This document shows, piece by piece, positions 1-7,245 of a stretch of DNA of 12,554 nt (position 1 is the stretch's first letter; each line of letters opens with the position of its first letter). The notes beneath the pieces were generated by a model. That model had not been told where the DNA came from. It searched no databases and worked only from the letters and a program-made list of their open reading frames with translations. A program made the position numbers and the translations under genes. The DNA is from Bacteroidales bacterium (GTDB lineage: Bacteria > Bacteroidota > Bacteroidia > Bacteroidales > UBA932): positions 1-12,554 of the forward strand of contig JAILDI010000061.1 of assembly GCA_024689525.1 (NCBI GenBank), read 5' to 3'.

Positions 1-829
1 TGTCCCAGAAGGACGAGTTCAGCTCCACATAGGGAGCCTCCGCCCTGTACTGCTCGCGGATTGCTTCATCCGGAATTGCGTCAATCAGACCGGAGCCGAT
101 GACCCCGATGGTCGATTCCAGGCGGAAGCCCATCGTGAGCCCCTTCTCCTGAGCCGTGTCGTAAGGATTGGGATTCGTATTGAAGGCCTCGCGGGCAATC
201 GTTATCTCCGGATACTGCAGCGCATAAGTCTCCCCGTCCGGGAAAGTCATCGGCAGGCCGCTTGCCATTGCGGAAACCGGGATCCAGGTGATTGAGATGC
301 CTTTTTCGTCGATGGGCGGGAGGAATGGATCCGCGGCCATGGTCTGAGGCATACCGGTTACTTCGGCCACATAGGCGCCGTCGTTGCTGCCGGGCTCATT
401 GGCATAATAGACTACCAGTAAATAGCCGTTGCCGAAGGCCCGCGCAGTGTTTGCCTCATACACCAGCTGCCTCTTTCCGTGGCCGTAACCGGGATGGCAG
501 TCCAGGCAGGACTTGCGCACCGACGCCGGTCCCAGGCCCTTGAAAGGCTCTGTGTTAAGGGTAACGTTACGTTCAAAGAACATTTCCCCGTGATTGAACT
601 CCGACAGCAGCCCCTGGGCACGTACGGCAGGAGTCTCATCCTCGTAGCAGCCCTCGGTGACATTGTCGGTGGTTCCGAGTTCGCCGCCTGGATACCACTC
701 CTCTGCTGTGAAGTTGCCAACGGCTTTGCCAACGTATTTGGCATCGGACTCTCTCGAACTGGGAATCTCCTTGTTCCTGTTGCAGGCCACAAAGGCCAGC
801 ATAACCAGCAATAAGTATCTGTATCTCAT
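1..829 (-). CDS. Di-heme oxidoreductase (DHOR/DUF1111) lipoprotein, partial (3' end off window)
   Basis: The reading frame is open from an ATG at 829 to the left edge, giving the first 276 residues; the C-terminus lies outside the window. Residues 1-16 form a lipoprotein-type signal (hydrophobic stretch ending LAFVAC), so the protein is probably exported and anchored by Cys16. A c-type heme site CLDCH is at residues 108-112, followed by PGYGHGKR, typical of the di-heme oxidoreductase family (DUF1111, once called thiol oxidoreductases). A second heme motif would be expected in the missing part. The start lies 4 nt after the imelysin stop, so the two are surely co-transcribed. In other bacteria DHOR genes sit beside imelysin genes in iron-regulated loci; a redox role in periplasmic iron handling is an inference. 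Family call is firm, function is not. Confidence 0.85.
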   Translation of the reverse strand, partial: MRYRYLLLVMLAFVACNRNKEIPSSRESDAKYVGKAVGNFTAEEWYPGGELGTTDNVTEGCYEDETPAVRAQGLLSEFNHGEMFFERNVTLNTEPFKGLGPASVRKSCLDCHPGYGHGKRQLVYEANTARAFGNGYLLVVYYANEPGSNDGAYVAEVTGMPQTMAADPFLPPIDEKGISITWIPVSAMASGLPMTFPDGETYALQYPEITIAREAFNTNPNPYDTAQEKGLTMGFRLESTIGVIGSGLIDAIPDEAIREQYRAEAPYVELNSSFWD

Positions 830-833
830 AACG

Positions 834-2042
834 TTATAATTTGGATACCCAGTCGGCCGCATCGTTCAGCAGCGCATCAAGGGCATTGATTTTCACTATG
901 CAGTTTTCAGCCTCGGCGGAGGTGGGATTGTCCACAAAAGCGCCCTCGGCCATCGCATCGTCCAAGGCCTTTACCGAAGCGTCCAGAGCGTTTACCAGCT
1001 CATCGGCCTTATCCCATTTATTGCTCTTGAGGAATGCGGCGATGGACTTCTTCCCGGCCTTTGTCGCACCCTGCTCGCCATAAAGGCTGTACTGGATGGA
1101 CAGGATATTGTCCTTGAAATCCTGGTAAGATTTCTTTGAATAAGGCGACTCGATGTAGTCCGGGTCGTACTCGCTGCCGTTCACGTAATGCGCAGTGCCG
1201 ATCTTAGTGTTAGCCACCTCGTTGCAGATGTTGGAGCAACCGGCCACCAGGATGGAGACAACGGCCTCCGGCCAACTGCGGTATGTGCTGCCCGCGTTGC
1301 CGGTCTGGAGCAGATTCTCCCCGTAGGTGAGCCCTGAATCCATCGTGGTGTTCAGCTCAAGTTCATCCTCCACAAGCTCCTTGCGGGCATCGGGGCAGGA
1401 AGGATCCCAGGCCGCCTGCAGCTCGAAGCAGTAATTGCGCAGGTCTTCAGCCACGGCCACCGCGAAAATGATCTCGCTCTTTCCCGTGACATTGCGTCCG
1501 GCGAAGGACTCATCGGCCTCAACCCCGTTCAGGGCCGATGCAGCGCGGGGTTTTCCATCGCGGAAGATGATGAATTCGATGCCATGGAAGCCAAGCGACG
1601 CAGCGCCAACCTCATCAACGGCTCCGGCACCATTCTCGTCAAGATCGGCAATCGTCTCGGCGTTGGACAGGCTCTTGGCGAGTTTGTCCTTATCCAGGGG
1701 CCATGAGTCGATATGAGGGTCGATGCCGTAAGCCGTAGCCGCTCCGTAAAGGAACGCCTCGCTCTGCTCCCACCATTTGCGGGCCTCCAGGAATGTATTG
1801 CAAACCTGGTCGATCTGGGCCTGGGTGTAGCTGGACGATGCTTTCATTGCCGACAGCTCCTCATAGAGCTTCTGCGACGAATCGGCCAGATTTCCGTAAA
1901 TCTTGTAAATGACGCCGGGGACATACTGCTCCACGGCGGCTTTCAGTTCCTTTTCCTGGGAGGTGAGTCCCTCCGGATTCAATTTGTTGTTGCAAGCGAC
2001 AGCTGCCAGAAGCGCAGCTGCAATGATAACTACCTTCTTCAT
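834..2042 (-). CDS. Imelysin-family (M75/EfeO-like) lipoprotein
   Basis: This 402-residue protein starts with a lipoprotein signal (residues 1-17, lipobox AAVAC with Cys17), so it is predicted to be anchored in the cell envelope. The imelysin signature GxHxxE is intact as GFHGIE at residues 151-156, followed by FIIFRDGKPR. The family's W-x-x-S-E-A-F-L-x-G segment is near 91-100 and a PHIDSWP segment is at 109-115. Imelysins (ICMP, IrpA, EfeO M75 domain) are associated with iron uptake; the GxHxxE residues are thought to bind metal, and the original peptidase label is doubtful. Length is normal for a one-domain imelysin. It sits between the porin (6 nt upstream) and the di-heme oxidoreductase (4 nt downstream), which supports a joint role in periplasmic iron capture. 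Family assignment is strong; the substrate is inferred. Confidence 0.9.
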   Translation of the reverse strand: MKKVVIIAAALLAAVACNNKLNPEGLTSQEKELKAAVEQYVPGVIYKIYGNLADSSQKLYEELSAMKASSSYTQAQIDQVCNTFLEARKWWEQSEAFLYGAATAYGIDPHIDSWPLDKDKLAKSLSNAETIADLDENGAGAVDEVGAASLGFHGIEFIIFRDGKPRAASALNGVEADESFAGRNVTGKSEIIFAVAVAEDLRNYCFELQAAWDPSCPDARKELVEDELELNTTMDSGLTYGENLLQTGNAGSTYRSWPEAVVSILVAGCSNICNEVANTKIGTAHYVNGSEYDPDYIESPYSKKSYQDFKDNILSIQYSLYGEQGATKAGKKSIAAFLKSNKWDKADELVNALDASVKALDDAMAEGAFVDNPTSAEAENCIVKINALDALLNDAADWVSKL

Positions 2043-2048
2043 AAATAT

Positions 2049-3317
2049 TTAATTTTTAAACCATGCCATGTAACACACGCCTACGCTGATCGACGGCTCG
2101 GGATTGTACCCGGCCTTGAGGAAGCGGTGTGAATACTCCGCCTTCACGGCAATCTGGGGAAGGGGCATATAGTTCAAGCCCACTGCGATGCGGTGTTTCT
2201 GCGTCCATTCCGCCAGTTCCTGCCCTGCGTCGGGGATATAGGAATTGTAATATTCGTATCGACCAAAAAGAAACAGCTTCTCATCGCCGGACAGCAGGTC
2301 ATAGCCAGCCTCAACGCCTGCGGCGAAAGCTCCCTTACCCACTGCCGATTTCTTGTACGGGGCGTTGTTGGCGGAGCGGTTCCGCTTCATATTGCTTATC
2401 ATCGCGGCATCGCCCACATAGCCATAATCGGCATTGCCCCTGGCAATGAACCGGCCTCCCTTATACTCGAAATCGAAGGCTCCGATAGCTGTACGGCCCT
2501 TTACGCCGTAATACCGCGACGTCTCCGGAATAACCTCATAGGGATATGTATTGTTGAAAGCCCGGCCATAGAAGCCGCTCAGGGACAGTCTGAGATTCTT
2601 TATTGAATAATTGTCGATGCGGCCGGCAAACCCCAGCTGGTTTGCGGCCTTGAACTCGAAGGGCGACCCGGCCCCGTACTTCACGAAATTCTCCGTGCTG
2701 AACATATAGGCGTCCAGCCCGGCGATGACCATTGCCTCGTACCGCCAACTGCCTGCGCGACCCCAGAGGCTTACGCCCGTATCGTGCCACGTGGACGGGA
2801 GAATCGTATACTCCCCTTCCGGGCGGTACACAGTGAAGTAGTTCAGCGGCTCGTGGGCATTGTTCAAACCGCCCACCGGCACCACTATGTGCCCCATTTT
2901 AACGTTGAACTCCGGGCAGAAACTCTTCTGGAGCCAGAACTGCTCCAGGGCCACTTCCCCGCCCTTCTCGGTTTCGCTCTCCCACTCGCCTGCCTCCTCG
3001 AACTCCTTCTCCACCGCTCCTCCGCTGCCGCCGTGCTCGAACTCTATTTCCGTCTGCATGGACCATCCCTTGCCGAAGTCGTATCCTATATATATTACCG
3101 CGTGCGGGATGTCGAACCGGCCGTGCTGCTCACCGGCGTGAGAAGCCGCCGACGAATACCGGTAAACATTGTCACTGTAGAAATTGCGGGTGAGGGCCAC
3201 TTCCCCATATCCACCCAAAGTAAGTCTCTGCTGCCTGTCTGAATCGGATCCGGCCTGCTGGGCCTGAAGCGAGAGGCAGGCGGCAGCAAGAATAGCCACA
3301 ACTAGCGCTCTTTTCAT
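2049..3317 (-). CDS. Outer-membrane porin-like beta-barrel protein, first gene of the imelysin operon
   Basis: The 422-residue product has a cleavable signal peptide (residues 1-19, predicted cut after LQA). After it come alternating aromatic/polar strands typical of an outer-membrane barrel, such as LTLGGYGEVAL near 32-42 and the closing strand ending in an aromatic residue (SVGVCYMAWFKN). The pattern recalls OprO/OprP-type porins and Bacteroidales porins found beside imelysin genes. A glutamate-rich segment at about 103-125 has ten Glu and looks like an extracellular or pore loop able to attract cations. It heads the operon: a promoter lies just upstream and the imelysin gene begins 6 nt after its stop. 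Import of iron or another metal cation through the outer membrane is an inference from the neighbours. I recognise the fold class, not a named gene. Confidence 0.8.
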   Translation of the reverse strand: MKRALVVAILAAACLSLQAQQAGSDSDRQQRLTLGGYGEVALTRNFYSDNVYRYSSAASHAGEQHGRFDIPHAVIYIGYDFGKGWSMQTEIEFEHGGSGGAVEKEFEEAGEWESETEKGGEVALEQFWLQKSFCPEFNVKMGHIVVPVGGLNNAHEPLNYFTVYRPEGEYTILPSTWHDTGVSLWGRAGSWRYEAMVIAGLDAYMFSTENFVKYGAGSPFEFKAANQLGFAGRIDNYSIKNLRLSLSGFYGRAFNNTYPYEVIPETSRYYGVKGRTAIGAFDFEYKGGRFIARGNADYGYVGDAAMISNMKRNRSANNAPYKKSAVGKGAFAAGVEAGYDLLSGDEKLFLFGRYEYYNSYIPDAGQELAEWTQKHRIAVGLNYMPLPQIAVKAEYSHRFLKAGYNPEPSISVGVCYMAWFKN

Positions 3318-3323
3318 CTTTGA

Positions 3324-3337
3324 ACCGTTTTAACGGT
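3324..3337. promoter_or_regulatory. Inverted repeat over the predicted transcription start (possible operator)
   Basis: ACCGTT-TT-AACGGT is a perfect 6-bp inverted repeat with a 2-bp spacer, placed between the -7 element and the porin ATG. Its position over the expected start of transcription would suit a repressor site, but no regulator is identified and the size is small enough for chance to be possible. Confidence 0.35.
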
Positions 3338-3338
3338 G

Positions 3339-3370
3339 CAAAGTTACTCAGGGCCGCTGCGGTGCGCAAT
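3339..3370 (-). promoter_or_regulatory. Bacteroidetes-type promoter of the porin-imelysin-DHOR operon
   Basis: On the minus strand a perfect -7 element TAACTTTG (3346-3339; consensus TAnnTTTG) lies 20 nt after ATTG (3370-3367), a good -33 element. The predicted start of transcription is near 3332, about 15 nt before the porin ATG, giving a very short leader. Confidence 0.7.
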
Positions 3371-3410
3371 CCCTATTTATTGGTATTTTACGGCGCGGGG
3401 TTCCCCGGGT

Positions 3411-3556
3411 TCATCCACGTTTTTGGCCTGTTTTCGTGGATGAATAATCACCGTTCCGCGGACTAACACTTTTTCTGGCTCCGCGGACTAAAACTTTTCT
3501 AGGCTAAAAAATGCCGTCGAAAAGTTTTGTCCGACTCCACTATAGATTATTCATCC
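3411..3556 (-). repeat. Structured intergenic repeat, copy A (3' of hydF)
   Basis: Copy A of a palindromic element also found inverted at 7236-7406. A 12-bp perfect inverted repeat, GGATGAATAATC (3438-3449) and GATTATTCATCC (3545-3556), bounds the core. Inside are two tandem 25-nt units (3456-3480, 3481-3505) and one unit in opposite orientation (3513-3538), all built on an AAAACTTTT-like centre. They flank a GGC-taaaaaat-GCC loop, so the core can fold as one long hairpin. Beyond the core lies a second hairpin, CATCCACG (3412-3419) with CGTGGATG (3435-3442). A 58-base stretch (3481-3538) is identical to copy B. There is no coding content; it looks like a BIME- or MITE-like element, or a 3'-end RNA structure. 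Confidence 0.9.
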
Positions 3557-3558
3557 TG

Positions 3559-3584
3559 GTGTTGCGGAGCTCCTATGGCAACAC
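3559..3584 (-). other. Hairpin overlapping the hydF stop codon
   Basis: GTGTTGC (3559-3565) pairs with GCAACAC (3578-3584) around a loop containing the palindrome GGAGCTCC. It spans the hydF stop at 3573-3575. No T-run follows in the direction of hydF transcription, so it is at best an accessory to termination in the neighbouring repeat. Confidence 0.35.
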
Positions 3585-4610
3585 AACGCGCGGGAGGATG
3601 CCCTGGAGGTGGGCGATGGACAGGCCGTAGTTGGTGATGGGGACGCCGGCAAGGAGGGCCTTGCGGGTTCTGGAACGCACCAGGGTGGATGTGGCCACGC
3701 AGGCGCCGCAATGAATGATGAGGCTGTATTGGGACAAATCCTCAGGGAAGTCGTTTCCGGCGGCGATGTCCACTTGCAATTCGCCGATGCGCTTGCGAAG
3801 CATGGCAGGGATTTTCACGCGGCCGATGTCTTCAGTGTCAGGGACATGCGTGCAGGCCTCGGCGATGAGCACGCGGGAGCCGGGCTTCAGTGAGTCGATG
3901 GCGCGGGCGCCTTCCAGGAACACGCGCAGATCGCCCTTGGCCGCAGCCAGGAGTATGGAGAACGATGTAAGGCGCCACTCGCGCGGGATGGCCTCGTTCA
4001 CCAGTTTGAACACCTGGGAATCCGTGATCACAAGAGCAGGGGTAACGCTCTTTATGGCTGCAGTCAGTGAAGCGGGCGTGCAGCAAACCGGCACGCAGCC
4101 GCGGTCCAGCAGTTCGCGAATCACCTGTACCTGGGGCAGGATGAGCCGCCCTTTGGGAGCCTCGCTGTCCTGAGGCATAACCAGCATCACGGTGTCTCCG
4201 GCCTTCACCAGCGAGCCTGTGAGGAAGCGTTCTTCACGCTCCGGCGCCAGGGCAAGGATGCGCTGAATCAACGATTCGATGCTTTCCCCACGCTTGTAAA
4301 CCACTGTGGGAATACCCTCGAGGAACTTGGGAATATCGTCCCCAAGCACCACGGCAATGTCCGTCTCGTCAAGGACATTGCGCGTGAGCCGCATACGTTC
4401 GGGGCCCAGGATTCCGGCATCGTCCAGCCCTGCTGTGTCGATGAGCACGCAGGGGCCAAGACCGGGGATTTCGATGGCTTTACGCACGGGATCTGTCGTG
4501 GTGCCCGGAACCGCGCTCACCAGCGACACTTCCTGCCCGGCCAGCGCATTCACCAGCGTGGATTTCCCGCTGTTGGTAGGACCGAAGAACGATATGTGGA
4601 GCCTCTCCAT
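3573..4610 (-). CDS. hydF: [FeFe]-hydrogenase maturation GTPase HydF, with shortened GTPase domain
   Basis: HydF is the scaffold on which the 2Fe subcluster of [FeFe] hydrogenase is assembled before transfer to HydA. The 345-residue product has a P-loop GPTNSGKS (10-17), a G3 motif DTAG (58-61), and the C-terminal cluster-binding signature CTH (253-255), 44 residues, HCGAC (300-304), matching the HydF pattern CxH-x(44-53)-HCxxC. The N-terminal domain is unusual. Where NKxD is expected the sequence reads VVYKRGE (103-109), no clear G5 is seen, and the whole protein is about 50 residues shorter than the roughly 400 usual in the family. The ATG overlaps the hydG stop by one base (TGATG), so the two are translationally coupled. 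Neither hydE nor a hydrogenase gene lies in the window. Assignment is secure; whether it hydrolyses GTP normally is open. Confidence 0.92.
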   Translation of the reverse strand: MERLHISFFGPTNSGKSTLVNALAGQEVSLVSAVPGTTTDPVRKAIEIPGLGPCVLIDTAGLDDAGILGPERMRLTRNVLDETDIAVVLGDDIPKFLEGIPTVVYKRGESIESLIQRILALAPEREERFLTGSLVKAGDTVMLVMPQDSEAPKGRLILPQVQVIRELLDRGCVPVCCTPASLTAAIKSVTPALVITDSQVFKLVNEAIPREWRLTSFSILLAAAKGDLRVFLEGARAIDSLKPGSRVLIAEACTHVPDTEDIGRVKIPAMLRKRIGELQVDIAAGNDFPEDLSQYSLIIHCGACVATSTLVRSRTRKALLAGVPITNYGLSIAHLQGILPRVVLP

Positions 4611-6025
4611 CAGAATCTGAAATCGTGGGCGCCGTGGCCGATTTCATCAAGATGCCTTATCGTAATCTCACGGATCTTGCCTTCCGGGATGTCGTTCAGG
4701 CTGCGGGCGATAAGCTTTTCGCCAGCCTCGCGGGTTGCCGGGGAGGCATAATCGACCAGATACTCCTTGAGCGTCATAAGGGCATTGGGCGTGCAGCAGA
4801 GGCTGATTTTGCCGCTCTTGCACAGGGACATGAAGCGGTCGCCGGTGCGGCCTTCGCGGTAGCAGGCGGTGCAGAACGACGGGATATGGTCGTTCTCCAG
4901 CAGCCAGCGCACAACCTCGTCCAGAGGCCTGGTGTCGGATACGTCGAACTGTGCGGTTTCGTCGTGGCGAACCTCAGTAGTGTAGCCGCCCACGCTAGTG
5001 CGTGAACCGCCGCTTATCTGTGAGATACCGCAGTGAAGGAGTTGCTCCCTCATACGCTGTGACTCACGTGTGGAGATAATCATTCCGGTATAAGGGACGG
5101 CTACGCGGAGCACGGCCACCAGTTTACGGAAAATATTGTCCGGAAGGGCGTCCGGGAAACTGTCGGTGGAGATGTCATCGGCAGGGCAAATACGGGGCAT
5201 ACTGATAGTGTGGGGGCCAACGCCGAAGCGAGCCTCCAGATGCTCCGCGTGCATCAGCATACCAACCAGCTCGTAGCGGTAGCCGCTGAGGCCGAACAAC
5301 ACGCCGATACCCACATCGTCGCATCCACCTTCCTGGGCGCGGTCCATCGCCTCCGTGTGCCATGCATAGTTGCTCTTGGGGCCGGTGGGATGGAGCTTTT
5401 CGTAGTTTTCCTTGTTGTAGGTCTCCTGGAAAAGGATATATGTGCCGATTCCGGCAGCCTTCAGCTTCCGGTAGGATTCCACATCCGTCGCAGCGATGTT
5501 CACGTTCACGCGGCGGATCGAGTTTCCGCCCTCGTTAACAGAGTAGATGGTCTTTATCGAATCCAGAATATACTCCAGAGGGTTGTACAGCGGATGCTCG
5601 CCGGCTTCCACGGCCAGTCTCTTGTGACCGGTGCGGATGAGGGCGCGCACCTCGGCCTCGATTTCCTCCTGTGTGAGTTTTTTGCGGGGAATAGTGCGGT
5701 TGATTGCGTGATACGGGCAGTATACGCAGCCGTTTATGCAGTAGTTCGACAGATACAGTGGTGCGAACAGGACTATTCTGTTGCCGTAGAACCGGCGCTT
5801 GATCTCGCCCGCCAGCTTGTAAATCTTCTCCTCCAGACCGGGGTCGTCGCAGTCCATCAGGATGGCGGCCTCCCTGTGCGTAAGGCCTTTGAGCAGAGCG
5901 GCCTTTTCCAGAATTTCCTTGACTCTCTGCGGGTTTTTGCTTTCTCTCTGTGCCTCTACGAGGCTTTCCATCACTTCGCCATGGTCGATGAATTCGTCGG
6001 CGTGGGCAGATAAAGGGTTGTACAT
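4610..6025 (-). CDS. hydG: [FeFe]-hydrogenase H-cluster radical SAM maturase HydG
   Basis: HydG cleaves tyrosine in a radical SAM reaction to give the CO and CN ligands of the H-cluster, delivered as an Fe(CO)2(CN) synthon. The 471-residue product has the radical SAM motif CX3CX2C at Cys96, Cys100 and Cys103 (CINGCVYC). It also has the C-terminal auxiliary-cluster motif CX2CX22C at Cys385, Cys388 and Cys411, within CTACYREGRTGDRFMSLC. This second motif separates HydG from its relative ThiH, which lacks it. Length is normal. It is the first gene of a two-gene unit with hydF, which starts on the last base of the hydG stop. A -7-like element lies about 20 bases upstream of the ATG. The organism presumably makes an [FeFe] hydrogenase elsewhere; HydE must also be encoded elsewhere. 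Confidence 0.96.
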   Translation of the reverse strand: MYNPLSAHADEFIDHGEVMESLVEAQRESKNPQRVKEILEKAALLKGLTHREAAILMDCDDPGLEEKIYKLAGEIKRRFYGNRIVLFAPLYLSNYCINGCVYCPYHAINRTIPRKKLTQEEIEAEVRALIRTGHKRLAVEAGEHPLYNPLEYILDSIKTIYSVNEGGNSIRRVNVNIAATDVESYRKLKAAGIGTYILFQETYNKENYEKLHPTGPKSNYAWHTEAMDRAQEGGCDDVGIGVLFGLSGYRYELVGMLMHAEHLEARFGVGPHTISMPRICPADDISTDSFPDALPDNIFRKLVAVLRVAVPYTGMIISTRESQRMREQLLHCGISQISGGSRTSVGGYTTEVRHDETAQFDVSDTRPLDEVVRWLLENDHIPSFCTACYREGRTGDRFMSLCKSGKISLCCTPNALMTLKEYLVDYASPATREAGEKLIARSLNDIPEGKIREITIRHLDEIGHGAHDFRF

Positions 6026-6045
6026 TGTCTATTTTTTAAATTTTA

Positions 6046-6053
6046 CAAATTTA
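6046..6053 (-). promoter_or_regulatory. -7 element of the hydGF promoter
   Basis: TAAATTTG on the minus strand fits TAnnTTTG perfectly and lies 20 nt upstream of the hydG ATG. No good TTTG is found at the usual distance upstream (only a TTTTC), so the promoter is only moderately supported. Confidence 0.5.
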
Positions 6054-6074
6054 GTCAATTTCCGGGAAAAGTAG

Positions 6075-6082
6075 TATATTTA
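6075..6082 (+). promoter_or_regulatory. Possible -7 element for the DUF389 gene
   Basis: TATATTTA differs at one position from TAnnTTTG and lies 20 nt before the ATG at 6103. The -33 side is poor. With the hydG element it makes a compact 77-bp divergent promoter region (6026-6102). Confidence 0.4.
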
Positions 6083-6102
6083 CGGTCATAAAGAATACGG
6101 TT

Positions 6103-7245
6103 ATGTTAGACAGATTGAAAGCGCGGGTCCGCTACTACGCTAATCTTCACGAGCATATGGACACCGTGGACGCTGCAGAACGCATAAAGAAGGCCATCTG
6201 GTTCAGGGGGCCCAATGTCTACATCCTTGCCTTTTCCATCATAATCGCCTCCGTGGGACTCAACGTGAACTCCACGGCCGTGATTATCGGCGCCATGCTC
6301 ATTTCCCCTCTCATGGGGCCCATCATCGGCATGGGTATGGCCCTGGGCACCAACGACACGGCACTGCTGCGGGACTCCCTGCGCAACCTGCTGGTCATGG
6401 TGGGCATCTCGCTGGTGGTTTCCACGCTGTTCTTCCTGCTTTCCCCGCTTTCGCTGCTCAATCCAACCGAACTGGAGGCCCGCACGAGCCCCACGATATA
6501 TGACGTTCTGATCGCATTCTTCGGCGGCCTTGCCGGTATCTTCGAAAATAGCCGCAAGGAGAGAGGCACGGTGCTTTCAGGCGTTGCAATCGCCACGGCC
6601 CTTATGCCGCCGCTCTGCACCGCGGGCTACGGCCTGGCGCACTGGAACGCCCACTATTTCGTGGGGGCGATGTACCTGTTCCTCATAAACGGCGTGTTCA
6701 TCATAATGGCCACGTACTTTATGGTGAAGTATCTGCGTTTCAAGACCGTGGCGGGCATCGACGAGAAAACCGCCAGGACGCGCCGCAACATCATTACAGC
6801 CGTAATGGTGGTGATGATTATCCCCAGCCTGTACACTGCGTTCACCCTGGTGGTGGACAACAATTTCGAGCGCAAAGTGGAAGCGTTCATCGGCGAGAAC
6901 CGGATTATCGGCAGTTCCTATATCTACGACTACTACATCGTCAAGGAAAAGGGAAAACGCAAGGTGGAACTGTTCGTGGCCGGGGAGGCTCCCGACAAAG
7001 CTGAAATGGACAAACTGCTGGCATCGGCCGCAGCCAACGGCATCAATCCCGGCACCATCCGTATGAACTCCCACACCATCGGCCTCACCCAGGAGTATCT
7101 GGATAATATGCTGGAAACCGTCTACGAGAACACCGGCGCCGAACTCGAAGAAAAAGACCGTCGCCTCCAAGCCCTCGAATCCCGCCTGGATTCCCTCGAA
7201 TCCCTCCTGGCCCTCCCCGACACCCTAATGCTTGAGGATGAATAA
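6103..7245 (+). CDS. DUF389 family integral membrane protein
   Basis: This 380-residue inner-membrane protein belongs to the DUF389 (conserved hydrophobic) family, whose function is unknown to me. About seven membrane segments can be drawn: roughly 38-56, 58-82, 95-118, 133-147, 156-176, 186-211 and 229-250. The family's glycine/proline-rich motifs are clear: GAMLISPLMGPI at 63-74 and ATALMPPLCTAG at 164-175. After the membrane part comes a soluble domain of about 90 residues and then a short predicted coiled coil (about 344-371, ELEEKDRRLQALESRLDSLE). It is transcribed away from hydG and ends inside the intergenic repeat: its last two codons and stop (GATGAATAA) are part of the repeat's terminal inverted arm. 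A link to hydrogenase maturation is not shown; the genes simply share a divergent promoter region. Confidence 0.9.
   Translation: MLDRLKARVRYYANLHEHMDTVDAAERIKKAIWFRGPNVYILAFSIIIASVGLNVNSTAVIIGAMLISPLMGPIIGMGMALGTNDTALLRDSLRNLLVMVGISLVVSTLFFLLSPLSLLNPTELEARTSPTIYDVLIAFFGGLAGIFENSRKERGTVLSGVAIATALMPPLCTAGYGLAHWNAHYFVGAMYLFLINGVFIIMATYFMVKYLRFKTVAGIDEKTARTRRNIITAVMVVMIIPSLYTAFTLVVDNNFERKVEAFIGENRIIGSSYIYDYYIVKEKGKRKVELFVAGEAPDKAEMDKLLASAAANGINPGTIRMNSHTIGLTQEYLDNMLETVYENTGAELEEKDRRLQALESRLDSLESLLALPDTLMLEDE

Noticed and set aside
3456..3538. Repeated 25-27 nt units as a small CRISPR array
   Set aside because: Units abut or face each other with no unique spacers, and no cas genes are present.
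5210..6013. Plus-strand open frame of 267 codons inside hydG
   Set aside because: Antisense of a high-GC conserved gene; hydG motifs on the minus strand account for the region fully.
4610..6025. ThiH (tyrosine lyase of thiamine synthesis) as identity of the radical SAM gene
   Set aside because: ThiH lacks the C-terminal CX2CX22C cluster motif, which is intact here, and hydF follows directly.
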